Below are positions 10,173 to 22,324 of a stretch of DNA of 64,000 nucleotides, in pieces; position 1 is the stretch's first letter; each line of letters opens with the position of its first letter. Both the position numbers and the translations under genes were made by a program. The stretch lies in contig CM048843.1 of assembly GCA_026545765.1 (NCBI GenBank), positions 91,389,050 to 91,453,049 of the forward strand. Reading direction: 5' to 3'. The DNA is from Plantago major. Lineage: Eukaryota; Streptophyta; Magnoliopsida; Lamiales; Plantaginaceae. The notes under the pieces are model-generated. The model was not told the DNA's origin. It did not search any database and saw only the letters and a list, made by a program, of their open reading frames with translations.

Positions 10173-11913
10173 TGAAAGTATGTATGTCATAGAGACAACT
10201 ATTTATGAGGATGATATGTACTTTGATCACATTCAGTTTATTATTGTTTATAATATTGTTATTTGGCATTACATCTATTGAGTTATTATTTAGTTGTTTG
10301 AATAATTCGATAAGATGTTCCCATGGGCTGCACGTTATCACCAAGTGTGTGAGAACTTGGATAACGTAAAGTCTTAAAATAGCCCCAATCGAGTGTCATT
10401 GAGATTTGGGATATCAACGACGTTAGAGATTGGCATGTGATCTGCATCATATTCTTGGAGAATGTAGTAGCTCACGATCACGAATGACTTGGTCATTCAT
10501 GATGGATACATGGACACCTTAGAGTGTTGGTAGACCACCGAGAAACCATTTGGTTGATTCTATTTATATGTCTATGGAAGTATCGGTGTAAGGTGATGTA
10601 TTAGTCGACTTGAGCAATAATCGACTACATGTGTGAAATGGTGTGCTTTGACCATGACCAATGCTTGCACTCTAATGGGGTAGATCTGACGTCGTTGGGC
10701 ATCAATGAAGACATGAGTAGTAGTTGAGCAAGATAGGATTCATTCCTATGATAGACATTGGAGAGAATACTTTACATCTCATAGTTAGGTTGATCGTTAG
10801 TCATTGTTAATGCATTACGATATATTCAAAATAGTGTTTGAATATGATCGAGGATCAACTAACAAGATTGAGAAAGAAATGAATAAATTATTGGAGCGGA
10901 CATATTACCAGTTCTAGATTTATTCGAGTATTCGTGAATGAAAGGACCTTACCATCATTTGAGCCTTATTAAAGGTGGTTTGTATCCTCACAAACGTCCT
11001 TATATATTAATATTGTCCTAAGAATTGTCAGGAGTTTCACGTGAACCTAATTGGATTAGTGATTAATATATAAGGCGTCATTAATTATATGGAAATCTTC
11101 TACCAAACCGAGATGTTAATAAATAAATATTATTTATTGTAAATAATATGAGAATAATTTTAATTGGTCAATTGAACAACAATTAAAATGAGGTGTTATC
11201 TTGAACTAATTTAATTAGAAATTCAATAATTAAAATTTGGTGAAATGGAAAATTGGGCCAAAGGGGAAGAAGAAAGCTGGGCCAAAGGCCCAGCAAAAGA
11301 AAAAAAAAAAAAACCGTCGGGCGCGTGTAACACACGCGCCAGAGATTAATTTCTGGCGCGTGTATTACACGCGCCAGGAGTGTGAATATGGGGACGTGTT
11401 GCACGTCCCCATTATCACTTCCCTTTTTCTTCTCCTTTTTCTGTTGCCTTTTGACTTCTTCCTTCTTCAGTCCTTCTCTTACGTTTTATCTGTTGTGATA
11501 ATATTTCTCAGAGAAATATACAGAAACAGAGAGAAAACAGTAGCAGACAAAATTAGATTTTGTCTTGTAAACACTTCACATTATTTTCATCTTAAAAGAA
11601 GAATCTCCTAGCATTCTTTGGTAGAACTCCCGGATACACAAGGTTCGGTTACAACCCAAAACCCTGATTTGTACGAATTGGGATTTGCTTGGAGAGGAGT
11701 TAAAGGATCTCAAGAAACATACACGTAACAGATCGACGAATTCTTTGGAATTTCTTGTAATTTGAATTGCTAACTTCAATCAAAAATCGGATTCGCTATC
11801 ACCAAAGCACATTCGTTTACATGTTAAACACGTTGAATTATCATTGGCTTACATAAAATTTTTGAAATTTCATCACAGATATCTTAGAGTATATTATACC
11901 CAAAATACCAACA
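10173..11913 (+). repeat. 5' LTR of copia 1
   Basis: 1,741 bp, TG...CA bounded. The right part holds three consecutive GC-rich hairpins (11320-11410). It differs from the 3' LTR (1,691 bp) mainly by many small indels, not substitutions. Confidence 0.9.
11320..11410. other. Three stacked GC-rich hairpins in the copia 1 LTR
   Basis: Perfect inverted repeats in a row: GGCGCGTGT with ACACGCGCC (loop AAC, 11320-11340), CTGGCGCGTGT with ACACGCGCCAG (loop ATT, 11353-11377), and GGGGACGTG with CACGTCCCC (loop TTG, 11390-11410). The third is unchanged in the 3' LTR at 19199-19219; the first two are damaged there. The ACGTG cores are also G-box-like. Whether they act as RNA structure or promoter element is unknown. 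Confidence 0.7.
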
Positions 11914-13779
11914 GCCAGATGTATCGACTTGATTTAACAGTAATTTACGTGTTCTTCCTATGTTTGATTTGTTTGGAGATAAAGAATACATATACAATAA
12001 TTATATTTCCAGAATAATAAAATTCCAACTGTTCTTGGAAGAACAGAAGAAGAACAGAAGATTAACAAACCTGCCTTGTTTCTGTTTTTCGGTCCCTGGC
12101 ATCATCAACCACCACTATCCCTCCTTCTACCACCTCTTCGTTAACGGACTCGAAATGTGGCTAAGGAAGTAGAGAGCCCAAGAAGCTCCGGAATCCGCCA
12201 TTAATGGCGGTTGAAGGAGCTTCGCGAGCTCTCCTCGTTCCACAACCCCACGACTCGTATCCCGGACCTTGTTGGTGAATTGAAGGACCTCTAGATTTGA
12301 TCTAGTATGAAGGATGGGTTTGAATAATGAGAAAGTACACTTCATCAATTTTTCGATTCAAATTAAATCCTGTTAGATTCGATCTATTGTTGTTTATATG
12401 ATCAATTGATGATGATAATAACTCAGATTTGATCTTGGTTTGGCTTGAAAGGTGTTAGAAATCGATTTTTGGAATTTGGAATTCGTTTTCAAAGTACAGG
12501 GACTTGTTTGAGGTTTTTGAAAACTCGAAGCCCTTGTGTTTGAGAAGATGATGGGGTTATTCGTAATTTTTAGAAAATTACAGGGACTGAAATTAACATT
12601 TGAAAGTTTTTGGGCAGTTGGTAAGAAACTGGAAAGTCCCAGGGACTTGGAATGAAATTTGACAAATATGATAATTTACTGAAAGATACATTCACTTCAG
12701 TTTCTTACATATGGGTACAAAAGATTCTGTTTATATCAATTGAATGCAGTACTTGCTGAATTTTTCAACTAGGTACAAAATTCTCCTGTTATTGCAATTG
12801 AGCGCAGAATTTTATAAAATTTAGAATTTGCCCCAGAAACTTTTACAAAATTTATTTTAAAATTCTGGAAATTATAAAAAGGCCCCAAAAGTTTTAGAAA
12901 CTTTAAAATAGCTCATAAATTGTTTATGAAAATTTTAAAAGGGGATTAATTAATCTTTTGAAGATTGATTAATTGTTTAGAGACACCTTAAGGTTTTAGA
13001 AACTTAACAATGCATTCTTTATCTGACATTTGATTATGTTATTGTACGTTTGATTGTCTACGTGAATTGCTTTACTTTAAAGTAGCAATAGAGTCCGTTT
13101 TGAATTCTTGGGTAGGCGGCGCCCATTATGTGTCGGACCGCGTTAATGCATGTATGAGTAGGCGGCGCTCATTACTTGGTAGTCCGCGTGTTGCATGACT
13201 GGGTAGGCGGCGCCCATTACATGTTGTATAATTCTGGATCTTGGTCATACGAATAATTTAAATGTTCCCCAATTAAATTTAAGTCTCGGACTAGGTCTGA
13301 ACGACGTCACCCATCATAATTGAATGGTGTATTGACCCTTTTCGTTCGAGAGTATTTACACCCTAGTGTTTGCTCCGTTCTACGAGGCGAAGTCCCATTC
13401 ATAGATGCATGGCTTGCATCGCGTGATGGTTATGACTTACTTGGCTATGTCTTGTCGCCCTAGCGTCGGAATAGTTTAAGGACGTCGGTCAAACTTGGTT
13501 TGATCAACCAAGAGTTGCTTTGAGCAATTGGTTTGAGACTACCGGTTCAACTATTACAATGGTTCAAATTTCAGGGTTGTAATAGTGGGAATGCGGATCT
13601 TGGCCACTATGACTGTATTTGATATAAGTCCGTGCTCTTCATATGGGGTCGTTGAGTATGTGAAAATAGTGGGAGCTAAATATTACTGAAGTCCATGTAT
13701 ATTTAGTTATTGATTGTGATCATAGAATTTTAACTTAGTATTAATTCCAGTTTATATTTACTTCTCTATGTCCAGAAAA
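11914..13779 (+). other. Leader (5' untranslated region) of copia 1
   Basis: About 1.87 kb between LTR and gag with no gene. Parts near 12780-13020 match, in reverse, 61000-61300 of copia 3. It holds the triple GGTAGGCGGCGCCC repeat at 13110-13219. The expected methionine-tRNA primer-binding site is not recognisable at its start. Confidence 0.6.
13110..13219 (+). repeat. Triple 45-bp repeat in the copia 1 leader
   Basis: GGGTAGGCGGCGCCCATTA occurs at 13110-13128, again (slightly changed) at 13156-13174, and at 13201-13219, each followed by a GTCGGACCGC-like phrase. The same triple repeat lies in the copia 3 leader at 60701-60804, so it is a conserved element feature, perhaps an RNA packaging or dimerisation signal. 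Confidence 0.7.
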
Positions 13780-14326
13780 ATGTCTAATTTGTCCATCAAA
13801 AGCATCTTGGAGAAGCACATTCTGACTGGGCCAAACTTCCTGGATTGGATCCGAATGTGCGTTTAGTTCTCGAAGAAAAGGTTGAATATGTGTTGGACAC
13901 GCCTATCCTTAGACCAACCGATGTCTTGAACTTGCTAACTATGATGAGGCTCCTCGTCAAAAGCATGTTGATGATCTTTGGTAATGTCGATCTGTGATGC
14001 TCTTCCATGAGCATGGAGCAGCAAATGCAACATGAAAAGATGATGCCTTATGAGATGTTGGATCATCTCAAGAGCCTCTTTGACTCTCAATCTAAGAGTC
14101 TCGAGTTTGACTTGCTTAGAGAGCTCTTGCGATGCAGGCTACAGGAAGGTGGAAATGTGTCAGACCATGTTCTCAAAATGATTGGAATCATTGAAAAGGC
14201 GGCTATCGGCATCAAATTTGAGAACCATGTGCGCCATTTTCATTCTCGATCCTCCGGATTCATACTCCACGTTCATTGTGAACTATAACATGAATGCCAA
14301 GGAGGTGACATTACGAGCTCCACAAC
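13780..14326 (+). pseudogene. Copia 1 gag, frameshifted
   Basis: An ATG at 13780 opens a frame with SILEKHILTGPNFLDWIR, the typical N-terminal phrase of copia gag. One base is missing just after that (about 13852), shifting the frame. The central part continues from 14007 with MPYEMLDHLKSLFDSQSK and VSDHVLKMIGIIE, the UBN2 region. Gag forms the virus-like particle that packages element RNA. The same one-base gap occurs in copia 3 at the equivalent codon. Confidence 0.8.
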
Positions 14327-15953
14327 ATGCTGAAAACTTATGGTCAGACCATAAGTAAAGGAAAGAGTATTCTCATAGTGGGATCTTCTTCGAACACTAG
14401 TGCTAAAAGGAATGGTTCCAACAACAAGTTCAATAAGAAGAAGAAGGCTAAGGTTGGACCAAAGCCTCAAACTCTTAAGTCTAAGGGTGGAGTTCGAAAG
14501 CAGCCTAAGTTACCAAAGGATGCATGCCTCTACTGTAAGCAGAAGGGGCATTGGAAAAGGGATTGCGAGAAGGCAAAGGCCGATGGAGCTTTGATGCATG
14601 GTGCATCCGACTCCAACAAAGGTATGTTTGTCATTGAGATAAATATGTCTATAAGTAATTCTAACTGTTGGGTATTAGATACAGCATGTGGCTCACACAT
14701 TTGTAATAATGTGCAGGGCCTAAGTGACAGCAGACCGGTTAGACCAGGGGAAGTCGACCTACGCGTGGGAAATGGAGCAAGAGTTGCTGCTGAACGTGTA
14801 GGAACTTATAGATTAGACTTACCCTCGGGATTTACTTTAGAACTCAGTAATTGTTACTTTGTTCCTTCAATCATTAGAAATATTATTTCCATTCCTGTGT
14901 TAGACAATCTTATGGGTTTTTCCTTCCGTATTGCAAATAGTAATTGTTACGTTTTGCATAATGAAATTTCTCATGGAATTGCCCCTCTTGTGAATGGTTT
15001 ATATTTGCTTGATTGTAGACATAATATATTTCATATGCAAAACAAAAGGCCAAAATTAAGTAATGCTAAGAATCCTACCTACTTATGGCATTGTAGACTT
15101 GGTCACATTAATGAGACACGAATTGCACGATTAAATAAGTTAGACTATTTAACTTCATTTGATTTTGAATCATATGGAGACTGTGAATCATGTCTCAAAG
15201 GAAAGATGACCAATAAATCCCTTCTAGGAAAGGGAGTAAGAGCCGAGAAGGTACTTGAGTTAGTCCATACTGATGTATGTGGACCTTTTGCAACTCAAGC
15301 TAGGGGAGGTTTTTCATACTTCATAACTTTTACCGACGACTTCTCTAGATTTGGGCATGTATATCTTATGAAGCATAAATCTGAAGCCTTTGAGAAGTTT
15401 AAGGAGTATAAGAATGAAGTAGAAAATTTTCAAGCAAGTATCAAAACTCTACGATCGATCGAGGAGGAGAATACTTGAGCAAAGAGTTTCTGATTACTTA
15501 AAAGAAAATGGGATTCGATCTCAATGGACACCTCCTGGAACACCACAAATGAATGGAGTTTCGGAAAGGAGGAATCGAACTTTGTTAGACATGATAAGGT
15601 CCATGATGAGCTTCTCGACTCTTCCAACATTCTTATGGGGATATGCATTACAAAATTCAATTTACATTCTGAATCGTGTTCCATCAAAGTCAGTCGAAAC
15701 AACACCATATGAGTTATGGCATGGTAAGAGGCCTGCTCTTTCACACATGCGGACCTGGGGTTGTCCGGCATATGTAAAGAAAATGCTCACTGGCAAGTTG
15801 GAATCGAAAAGTGAAAAGTGTTATTTCGTTGGTTATCCTGGAAACCAGAGGTTACTATTTCTATTCTCGATGAACACAAGATCATCGTTTCTAGGAATGC
15901 GACTTTTCTGGAAGACGACTATGTCTTCAAGGAACAAAATCGCAATAGAATAG
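14327..15953 (+). pseudogene. Copia 1 gag zinc knuckle, protease and integrase
   Basis: One frame (14327-15478) holds a CCHC knuckle CLYCKQKGHWKRDC (14525-14566), an aspartic protease active site WVLDTACGSH (DTA in place of the usual DTG or DSG, about 14670), the GAG-pre-integrase region ending CESCLKGKMTNK, and the first part of integrase with HTDVCGPF (about 15267). At about 15455 one G is missing in the codons for the second catalytic Asp, which kills the frame. Integrase resumes at 15549 with [14 protein letters not shown] (catalytic Glu) and its C-terminal part through YFVGYPGN. Confidence 0.88.
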
Positions 15954-17987
15954 AACTTGAAGAAATTCAAGAACCACAAAATAACATTGAGGTTGAAGAG
16001 TTGTCAAATGGAATTGACAACGATTCAGTGGGAGCAGTAGGAGGTGCGTATGCTGGAAGCATGTCACTGGGTGGACATCTTACAGCCAGTGGGAGCGCAG
16101 CAGAAAATGCTCCGCGACCACAAGTTCCTCTTGCATCACCGGCAGGATCGGTTGTGGAAACCAACTTGCCGCCATCTCAAGAGCCAGTCTTGGACAACGC
16201 CCCTGAGATAGCTCCGAGTGTAGGACAGCCTGACACTCAAGAACCTCAACACGATCAGAATGAAGAACGAGAACAAACGCTAGTAGTTGTGCCACAGAGA
16301 AAAAGCGGTAGGTTATACCCGAACAAGTAGTCGCAGTTCGTAGGTCAGAAAGGGAAAGAGTTGGACCAAAGGATAGGTTAAATCTACTCTTGGAGAATCA
16401 TGAGGATGATGTCGTAGATTCACCTGATCTAAATGACCCTAAGACCTACACCGAGGCAATGTTGGACATCGACGGAGAGGTGGCAAGAAGCCATGAAATC
16501 TGAAATAGACTCAATGTGTCATAATCAAGTTTGGAACTTGGTTGAATTGCCAAACGGGGTTAGACCCATTGGATGCAAATGGGTTTTCAAGAGGAAAACC
16601 GATGCCGACGGCAAGATACAAACCTACAAGGCTAGGTTAGTGGCAAAAGGCTATAATCAAAGACAAGGTATTGATTATGATGAAACCTTTTCGCCAGTTG
16701 CTAAAATCAAGTCTATACGGATTTTACTTGCTATAGCTGCATATCATGATTATGAGATTTGGCAAATGGATGTGAAAACCGCTTTCCTAAATGGAAACCT
16801 AGATGAGGAGGTGTATATGATACAACCTGAGGGTTTCATATCCAAATCCCAAGTCAAGATGTAAGCTTCAAAGGTCCATATATGGACTAAAGCAAGCCTC
16901 TAGGAGTGGAATATCCGTTTTGTGAAGTCATTAAATCGTTTGACTTCGTCAGAAGTATGGAAGATCCATGCGTTTATATAAAACGCAGTGACGAAGGAAT
17001 TGTTTTCATGGTTAATTATATATGTGGATGACATTCTAATCATGGGAAACAATATTCCCCTCTTACAGTCAGTAAAAGATTGGTTGTCCAAAACCTTCTT
17101 AATGAAGGATTTGGGTGAAGCCTGTTACATACTTGGCATCAAGATCCATAGGGATAGGGCCAACAGGATGTTAGGGCTATCACAGTCCACCTATATTGAC
17201 AAGATGATGAGGCGTTATAGAATGGAAGAATCCAAGAAGGGATTCTTGCCTGCAAGTCATGGCGTAGTTCTGTCAGCAAAGGATAGTCCTTCAACTGAAG
17301 AAGAAATTGAAAACATGAAGAAGATTCCATATGCATCTGCAATTGGATCTATCATGTATGCCATGAATTGCACTAGGCCAGATGTGGCTTTCGCGCTTAG
17401 TATCACTTGTCGTCACCAGAAGAATCCGTTTTAAACATCGGATCGTTAAGACGATCCTTAAGTATCTTAGGCGAACTAAGGATCACTTTACGGTGTATGG
17501 TGGGCCCGATGATGGCATCTGGGTATGTCGATGCCGGTTTCCAATCTGATCCGGATGATTACAAATCACAAACTGGGTATGTGTTTGTACTCAATGGTGG
17601 AGCTGTCAGCTGGAAGAGTTGCAAGCAGGCAACTATTGCTGATTCTGCGACCGAGTCCGAAAATATCTTTGCATCGAAGCCGCGAAAGGAGTGCGGTTCG
17701 ATGTCTGAGTTCCTCAAGGAACTAGGAGTAGTATCTAATGTTGGACCGATAAAAGTCTACTGTGACAACACTGCCGACATTGCAAAGGAACCAAGATCCA
17801 CCAACAGAACAAGCATGTACCTAGGAAATACCATGTCATTAGAGAATTGGTAGCTAGAGGAGAAGTATCTATAACGTGTCCCAACCGAGGATAATGTGGT
17901 GACCCTTTCACCAAAGCTTTGAGCTCGGTGAAACATGTTGAACATTACGAAAACATAGGTGTTAGACATATGGGTGGTTGGCTCTAG
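15954..17987 (+). pseudogene. Copia 1 reverse transcriptase and RNase H
   Basis: After a variable linker (15818-16330 frame), the reverse transcriptase starts with [14 protein letters not shown] (16570-16615), continues through [13 protein letters not shown] (first catalytic Asp, about 16760-16800) and reaches [10 protein letters not shown] (17021-17050). RNase H follows with [18 protein letters not shown] (about 17578-17630) and ends near TAG at 17985-17987. At least four frame changes (about 16330-16430, 16860, 17430 and after 17853) separate the pieces. The enzyme would copy element RNA to cDNA; it cannot be made intact from this copy. Confidence 0.88.
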
Positions 17988-17990
17988 GCC

Positions 17991-18001
17991 AAGTGGGAGA
18001 T
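17991..18001 (+). promoter_or_regulatory. Polypurine tract of copia 1
   Basis: AAGTGGGAGAT directly precedes the TG of the 3' LTR. This is the standard copia plus-strand primer site, and copia 3 has the same tract. Confidence 0.9.
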
Positions 18002-19692
18002 TGAAAGTATGTATGTCCTAGACATGACTATTTATGAGGATGATATGTACTTTGATCACATTCGGTTTATTATTGTTTATAATATTGTTATTTGGCATTA
18101 CATCTATTGAGTTATTATTTAGTTGTTTGAATAATTCGATAAGATGTTCCCATGGTACGTTATCACCAAGTGTGTGAGAACTTGGATGTAACGCAAGTCT
18201 TAAAATAGCCCCAATCGAGTGTCATTGAGATTTGGGATATCAATGACGACGTTAGAGATTGCATGTGATCTGCATCATATTCTTGGAGAATGTAGTAGCT
18301 CACGACTACGAATGACTTGGTCATTCATGATGGATACATGGACACCTTAGAGGGTGTTGGTAGACCACCGAGAAACCATTTGGTTGATTCTATTTATATG
18401 TCTATGGAAGTATCGGTGTAAGGTAATGTATTAGTCCTTTGACTTGAGGTCAAATCGACTACATGTGAAATGGTGTGCTTTGACCATGACCAATGCTTGC
18501 ACTCTAATGGGTAGATACGGCATGCGTTGGGCACATCACATGGGAGTAGTAGTTGAGCGAAGATAGGATTCATTCCATGATAGACATTGGAGAGAATACT
18601 TTACATCTCATAGTTAGGTTGATCGTTAGTCATTGGCGATGCATTACGATATATTCAAAATGGTGTTTGAATATGATCGAGGATCAACTAACAAGATTGA
18701 GAAAGAAATGAATAAATTATTGGAACAGACATATTACCAAGTTCTAGACTTATTCGAGTATTCGTGAATGAAAGGACCTTACCATCATTTGAGCCTTACA
18801 TTACAGGTGGTTTGTATATCCTCACAAACGTCCTTATATATTAATATTGTCCGGTCTAGGAGTTTCACCGTGAACCTAATTGGATTAGTGATTAATATAT
18901 AAGGCCCCATGGGTCACACTATATGGAGAGTACTCTACCAAACCAAGGATGTTAATAAATAAATATTATTTATTGTAAATAATATGAGAATAATTTTAAT
19001 TGGTTCAAATTGGACTTGAACAATTAAAATGAAGTGTTACACTTGGACTAATTTAGAATTAATTAAAATTTGGTGAAATGGAAAATTGGGCCAAAGGGAA
19101 GATGAAAGTGGGCCAAAGGCCCAAAGAAAAAAAAACGTCGGTAGCGTGTAACACACGCCAGAGAGATTTCAGCGTATTACACGCGCCAGAGTGAATATGG
19201 GGACGTGTTGCACGTCCCCATTATCACTTCCCTTTTCTTCTCCTTTTACATTGCCTTTTGACTTCTTCCTTCTTCTTCCTTCTTACGTTTATCTGTTGTG
19301 ATAATATTTCTCGGAGAAATATACGTAAAGAGAGAAAGCGATGTGAGACAAAATTAGATTTTGTCTTGTAAACACTTCACATTATTTTCATCTTAAAAGA
19401 AGAATCTCCTGGATACCAAGGTTCGAGGTTACAACCAAACTGGATTTGTACGAAGATTGGGATTTGCTTGGAGAGGAGTTAAAGGATCTCAAGAAGATAC
19501 ATACGAACGGATCGATTTAATTCTTTGGAATTTCTTGAATTGCTAACTTCCAATCAAAAATCGGATTCGCTATCACCGTAAGCTTGCTCGTTTACATGTT
19601 AAACGTTGAATTCTTATCATATAATTACTATAAAATTTTTGAAATTTCATTGCATTATACTTAGAGTATATTATGACCCAAAATACCAACAA
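18002..19692 (+). repeat. 3' LTR of copia 1
   Basis: 1,691 bp, starting TGAAAGTATGTATGTCC and ending CCAACA, followed by the target duplication AGAAC. Many one- to ten-base gaps and replacements separate it from the 5' LTR. Confidence 0.9.
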
Positions 19693-19697
19693 GAACA

Positions 19698-21061
19698 ATA
19701 AAAAGAAAATGCTCAAAGAACAATAAAAATCAGGTGTACGTAATCACACTTATGGTTGTTAACTGCGAACTTGGTCGGGTCAGTCACAAAGTTAATTAAG
19801 TCGATAGCTTATATAATCATATGGAGATAGTTACGTCAGTGATTGGAGCTATGCAGGTTTTAGTCTTTATATGTGAACTAGGAGAGGATTATGTTAAGAG
19901 ATCAAGTTGGGATTGAGTAGGTAGCCGATTAGACAGCTCACGCAAAGAGTTTCAAGTTCTTGAAGTCGTAGTAGATCTCAAATTTCATATAGGCTATGGA
20001 GTTTCTACTATTCCCCCTTTATTGAGATAGTTGTCACATCTTCAACGAATCCCTAATTTTTCGGAGGTGGTTGGAGATGTGGGGAGGCGTTAGAAGAACG
20101 GATCGTCCGCGATCTCTTAGTTCCCTTGATTCGGTCGCTCCTTTCTTGCTCGCATGTATTGGAGTTAACAATTGACAAACTCTTGAAATAAGTGGATTTG
20201 GGCTAATTATTTCCTTGGATGGCTCAAATGACAATAAGAGTGATGGTTCGGTAGCTACCATTTGGGTTCCTTGAGATATTTACATGTCGACATAGGTTCA
20301 ATCCTAGATGAAGCGCACTAACCAACATAGCTTACTACTTTTCATGATGAATAGGTGATAGTGTTTCTTGGTTGGATCTCTTGTGTTTGTTCTTATAAGT
20401 TGTTTTGGTATCTTTGTCGTAGTGGTTCAACAATTCGACAGTGATTTTACTATCTAATTGGTGATGCTTTGAGTGTCTAATACTCTGATGTTTCGGGGAA
20501 GAGTCTATTGGTATTGGATTGATTTCGAAAAAACCTCAATAACGATTATATCGACGATTCGTAAACCATATCTCACCGGTGATTTTGTCGAAAAAGAGAC
20601 CAAATTAGCAAGGGGCCGAATTCAGGATAATCTATAGATGTGTTAAAGATAAACTGCAGATGATGAAATCTCATAAGTTACTGTCTGACACGAGACACAG
20701 AGGAGATAGAGATGGCGGGGGAGCAAGAGGAGGAGGGATTACTACTGAGATGGATTGTTGAGGATAGTAATTATTAATTAACAATATGTTGATTGAGCTG
20801 ATTTGTGGCTCTCTTTGTGATTCGATGTTCCGGCTAGGCTTGGAGTTTCTTATGGAAATTGGATGATCATTGTCGGGGAGTGTGATACAGGAAACAAAAG
20901 TTTGGTTTCAGTTTATTGTGATCTGATTACCATTTTGATCACAAGCTTGTTGGAATTTGTTTCATGTATGTATTTGAATTAAGCTTTTTCGTCTGAACTG
21001 AACTGAATTTGTTTCTAAAAACTGCCGGAATTTTTCACGGCAGTTTCTTACCCGGAAAAAA
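19698..21061. other. Spacer with no recognised gene
   Basis: About 1.36 kb between copia 1 and a long inverted repeat. The longest ORF (20261-20034, minus, 75 codons) has no family motif. I see no LTR ends, RNA gene or tandem repeat. It should be the interrupted continuation of the sequence left of 10168. Confidence 0.4.
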
Positions 21062-21356
21062 ATTTTATTTTTTTAAAAATAAATAAATTAAAAGATAAAG
21101 GAGGAATTGTATAAACGAAATATTTTTCGAAATTTACTTCTATATTTTTTAAGAAAGAATCGATTATATAGAAACATTAACATGCAACACAAATTAACGA
21201 CACTAAACATAAATCGCAAAAAAAAAAATTTCGGGAAAAATTTCGTTTAAACAATTCTTTCTTAAAAAATATAGAAGTAAATTTCGGAAAATATTTCGTT
21301 TATACAATTCCTCCTTTATCTTTTAATTATTTATTTTTTAAAAAAAAATAAAATTT
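21062..21356. repeat. Long inverted repeat (about 98-bp arms)
   Basis: Arm 21062-21160 and arm 21254-21356 are reverse complements with only a few differences (shared block AAAGATAAAGGAGGAATTGT and its complement), separated by about 93 bp. A transcript would fold into a long near-perfect stem. The arms abut the remnant of a cystatin-like last exon at 21392. It could be a foldback MITE or a hairpin locus giving small RNAs. No target duplication was identified. Confidence 0.75.
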
Positions 21357-21391
21357 AGTATGAAAATTTTTATGAAAAATAAAATTACGTC

Positions 21392-21478
21392 TATTACGTC
21401 TATGAAAAATTTCATGCCAAGGTGCATGACAATCACCATGATATGAATGTCTTGTTCTTTGAGAAGCTGGGTCATTGA
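21392..21478 (+). pseudogene. Remnant of a cystatin-like last exon
   Basis: The plus strand reads YYVYEKFHAKVHDNHHDMN, then VLFFEKLGH and TGA. It matches the end of gene A exon 5 (VYEKFQAKVHDNQHDMDVL) and, in its last residues, the gene B C-terminus (KKLGA). The following 60 bp resemble the gene A 3' flank. The upstream part of the gene has been replaced by the inverted repeat at 21062-21356. Confidence 0.75.
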
Positions 21479-21637
21479 TATGTTTGTAAAACTTAGTATG
21501 AAAGTTCCTTGAATAATGCAATTAGTTTTGTGTTGTTGTTATGAAAGTTCTACTTAAGCTATGTGTGAGGAGCTGTTCCTGAAGGTTTGAAATGGTTATT
21601 TACGTTGTGACTTTGGCTCTTGATGCGACATGGTATT

Positions 21638-22240
21638 AGTTGTTTGGACTAATTAGTAGTGGATGTTTGGAAATTGATTAAATTTAATCGGGTTTTAATT
21701 GTGTTTTAACTACGTGAATTGTAACTTAATTATAATTGAGTTTTGAACATTTGTGTTTGGGGGTGGAATTAAAGTTTTATTGGTTTGTTTAAATAGAGTG
21801 TATAAGAGTAAATTGATGTGTGTAAAAGTTTTTAAGATTATTTGACTGGTTTAAGGTTGTTATAATAAATAAAAAAAAAGTAAGGCTCTGTTCTTTTCAA
21901 CTGAAAACTTATTCAGTTCTGCTTAGTTATATTTTATATTACGATTCGATTCGATTCAATTCGATTCAATAAATTTCAAATTTGAAGAAGCATAAGCACA
22001 AGTGAAAGAAAAATAGTATATAAAAAGATAAAACTTAATTGAATTGTAAATAGTTGGTGATCAATAACGGATATTGTTCAACGCGATTAAAACGGCTAAC
22101 ATGATGAGAAAAATACGAGTTTTAACCGCTTGACATATAATCTCCTAAACTTGTTCATATGCTATTGTTTTAGTTGCTATTTGGACTCGTTAGACTTACT
22201 TTTGGTAGAGGTAGACGTAAGGTTTTTGATTTCGTTGATA
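21638..22240 (-). repeat. Segment X, right copy of an inverted duplication
   Basis: Reverse-orientation copy of 9590-10085. It is about 100 bp longer, mainly because of an insertion near 21886-22005 that begins GGCTCTGTTCTTTTCAACTG and may be a partial MITE. A copia gag scrap follows, as on the left arm. Confidence 0.65.
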
Positions 22241-22324
22241 TTCTGTCATACGCTATTGTTTTGATTTCGTTTTTGTTCGGCCTACAAGGCTTGTTGTGCC
22301 ATGGAACTGGAAACATCTATCTGA

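Larger units (their letters stand above)
10173..19692 (+). mobile_element. Ty1/copia retrotransposon 1 (Angela-like), complete structure
   Basis: Full-length copia element of 9,520 bp: LTR, leader, gag, protease, integrase, reverse transcriptase, RNase H, polypurine tract, LTR. Both LTRs begin TGAAAGTATGTATGTC and end in CCAACA. A perfect 5-bp target duplication AGAAC flanks it (10168-10172 and 19693-19697). Integrase before reverse transcriptase makes it copia; the LTR start (TCCTAGA motif) and length resemble the Angela group, which is an inference. All ORFs are broken. No canonical primer-binding site follows the 5' LTR: the expected TGGTATCAGAGC is replaced by unrelated sequence. It is related to copia 3 in coding and leader sequence. 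Confidence 0.92.

Noticed and set aside
20034-20261. 75-codon minus-strand ORF
   Set aside because: No motif, no homologue in the window, no supporting signals.
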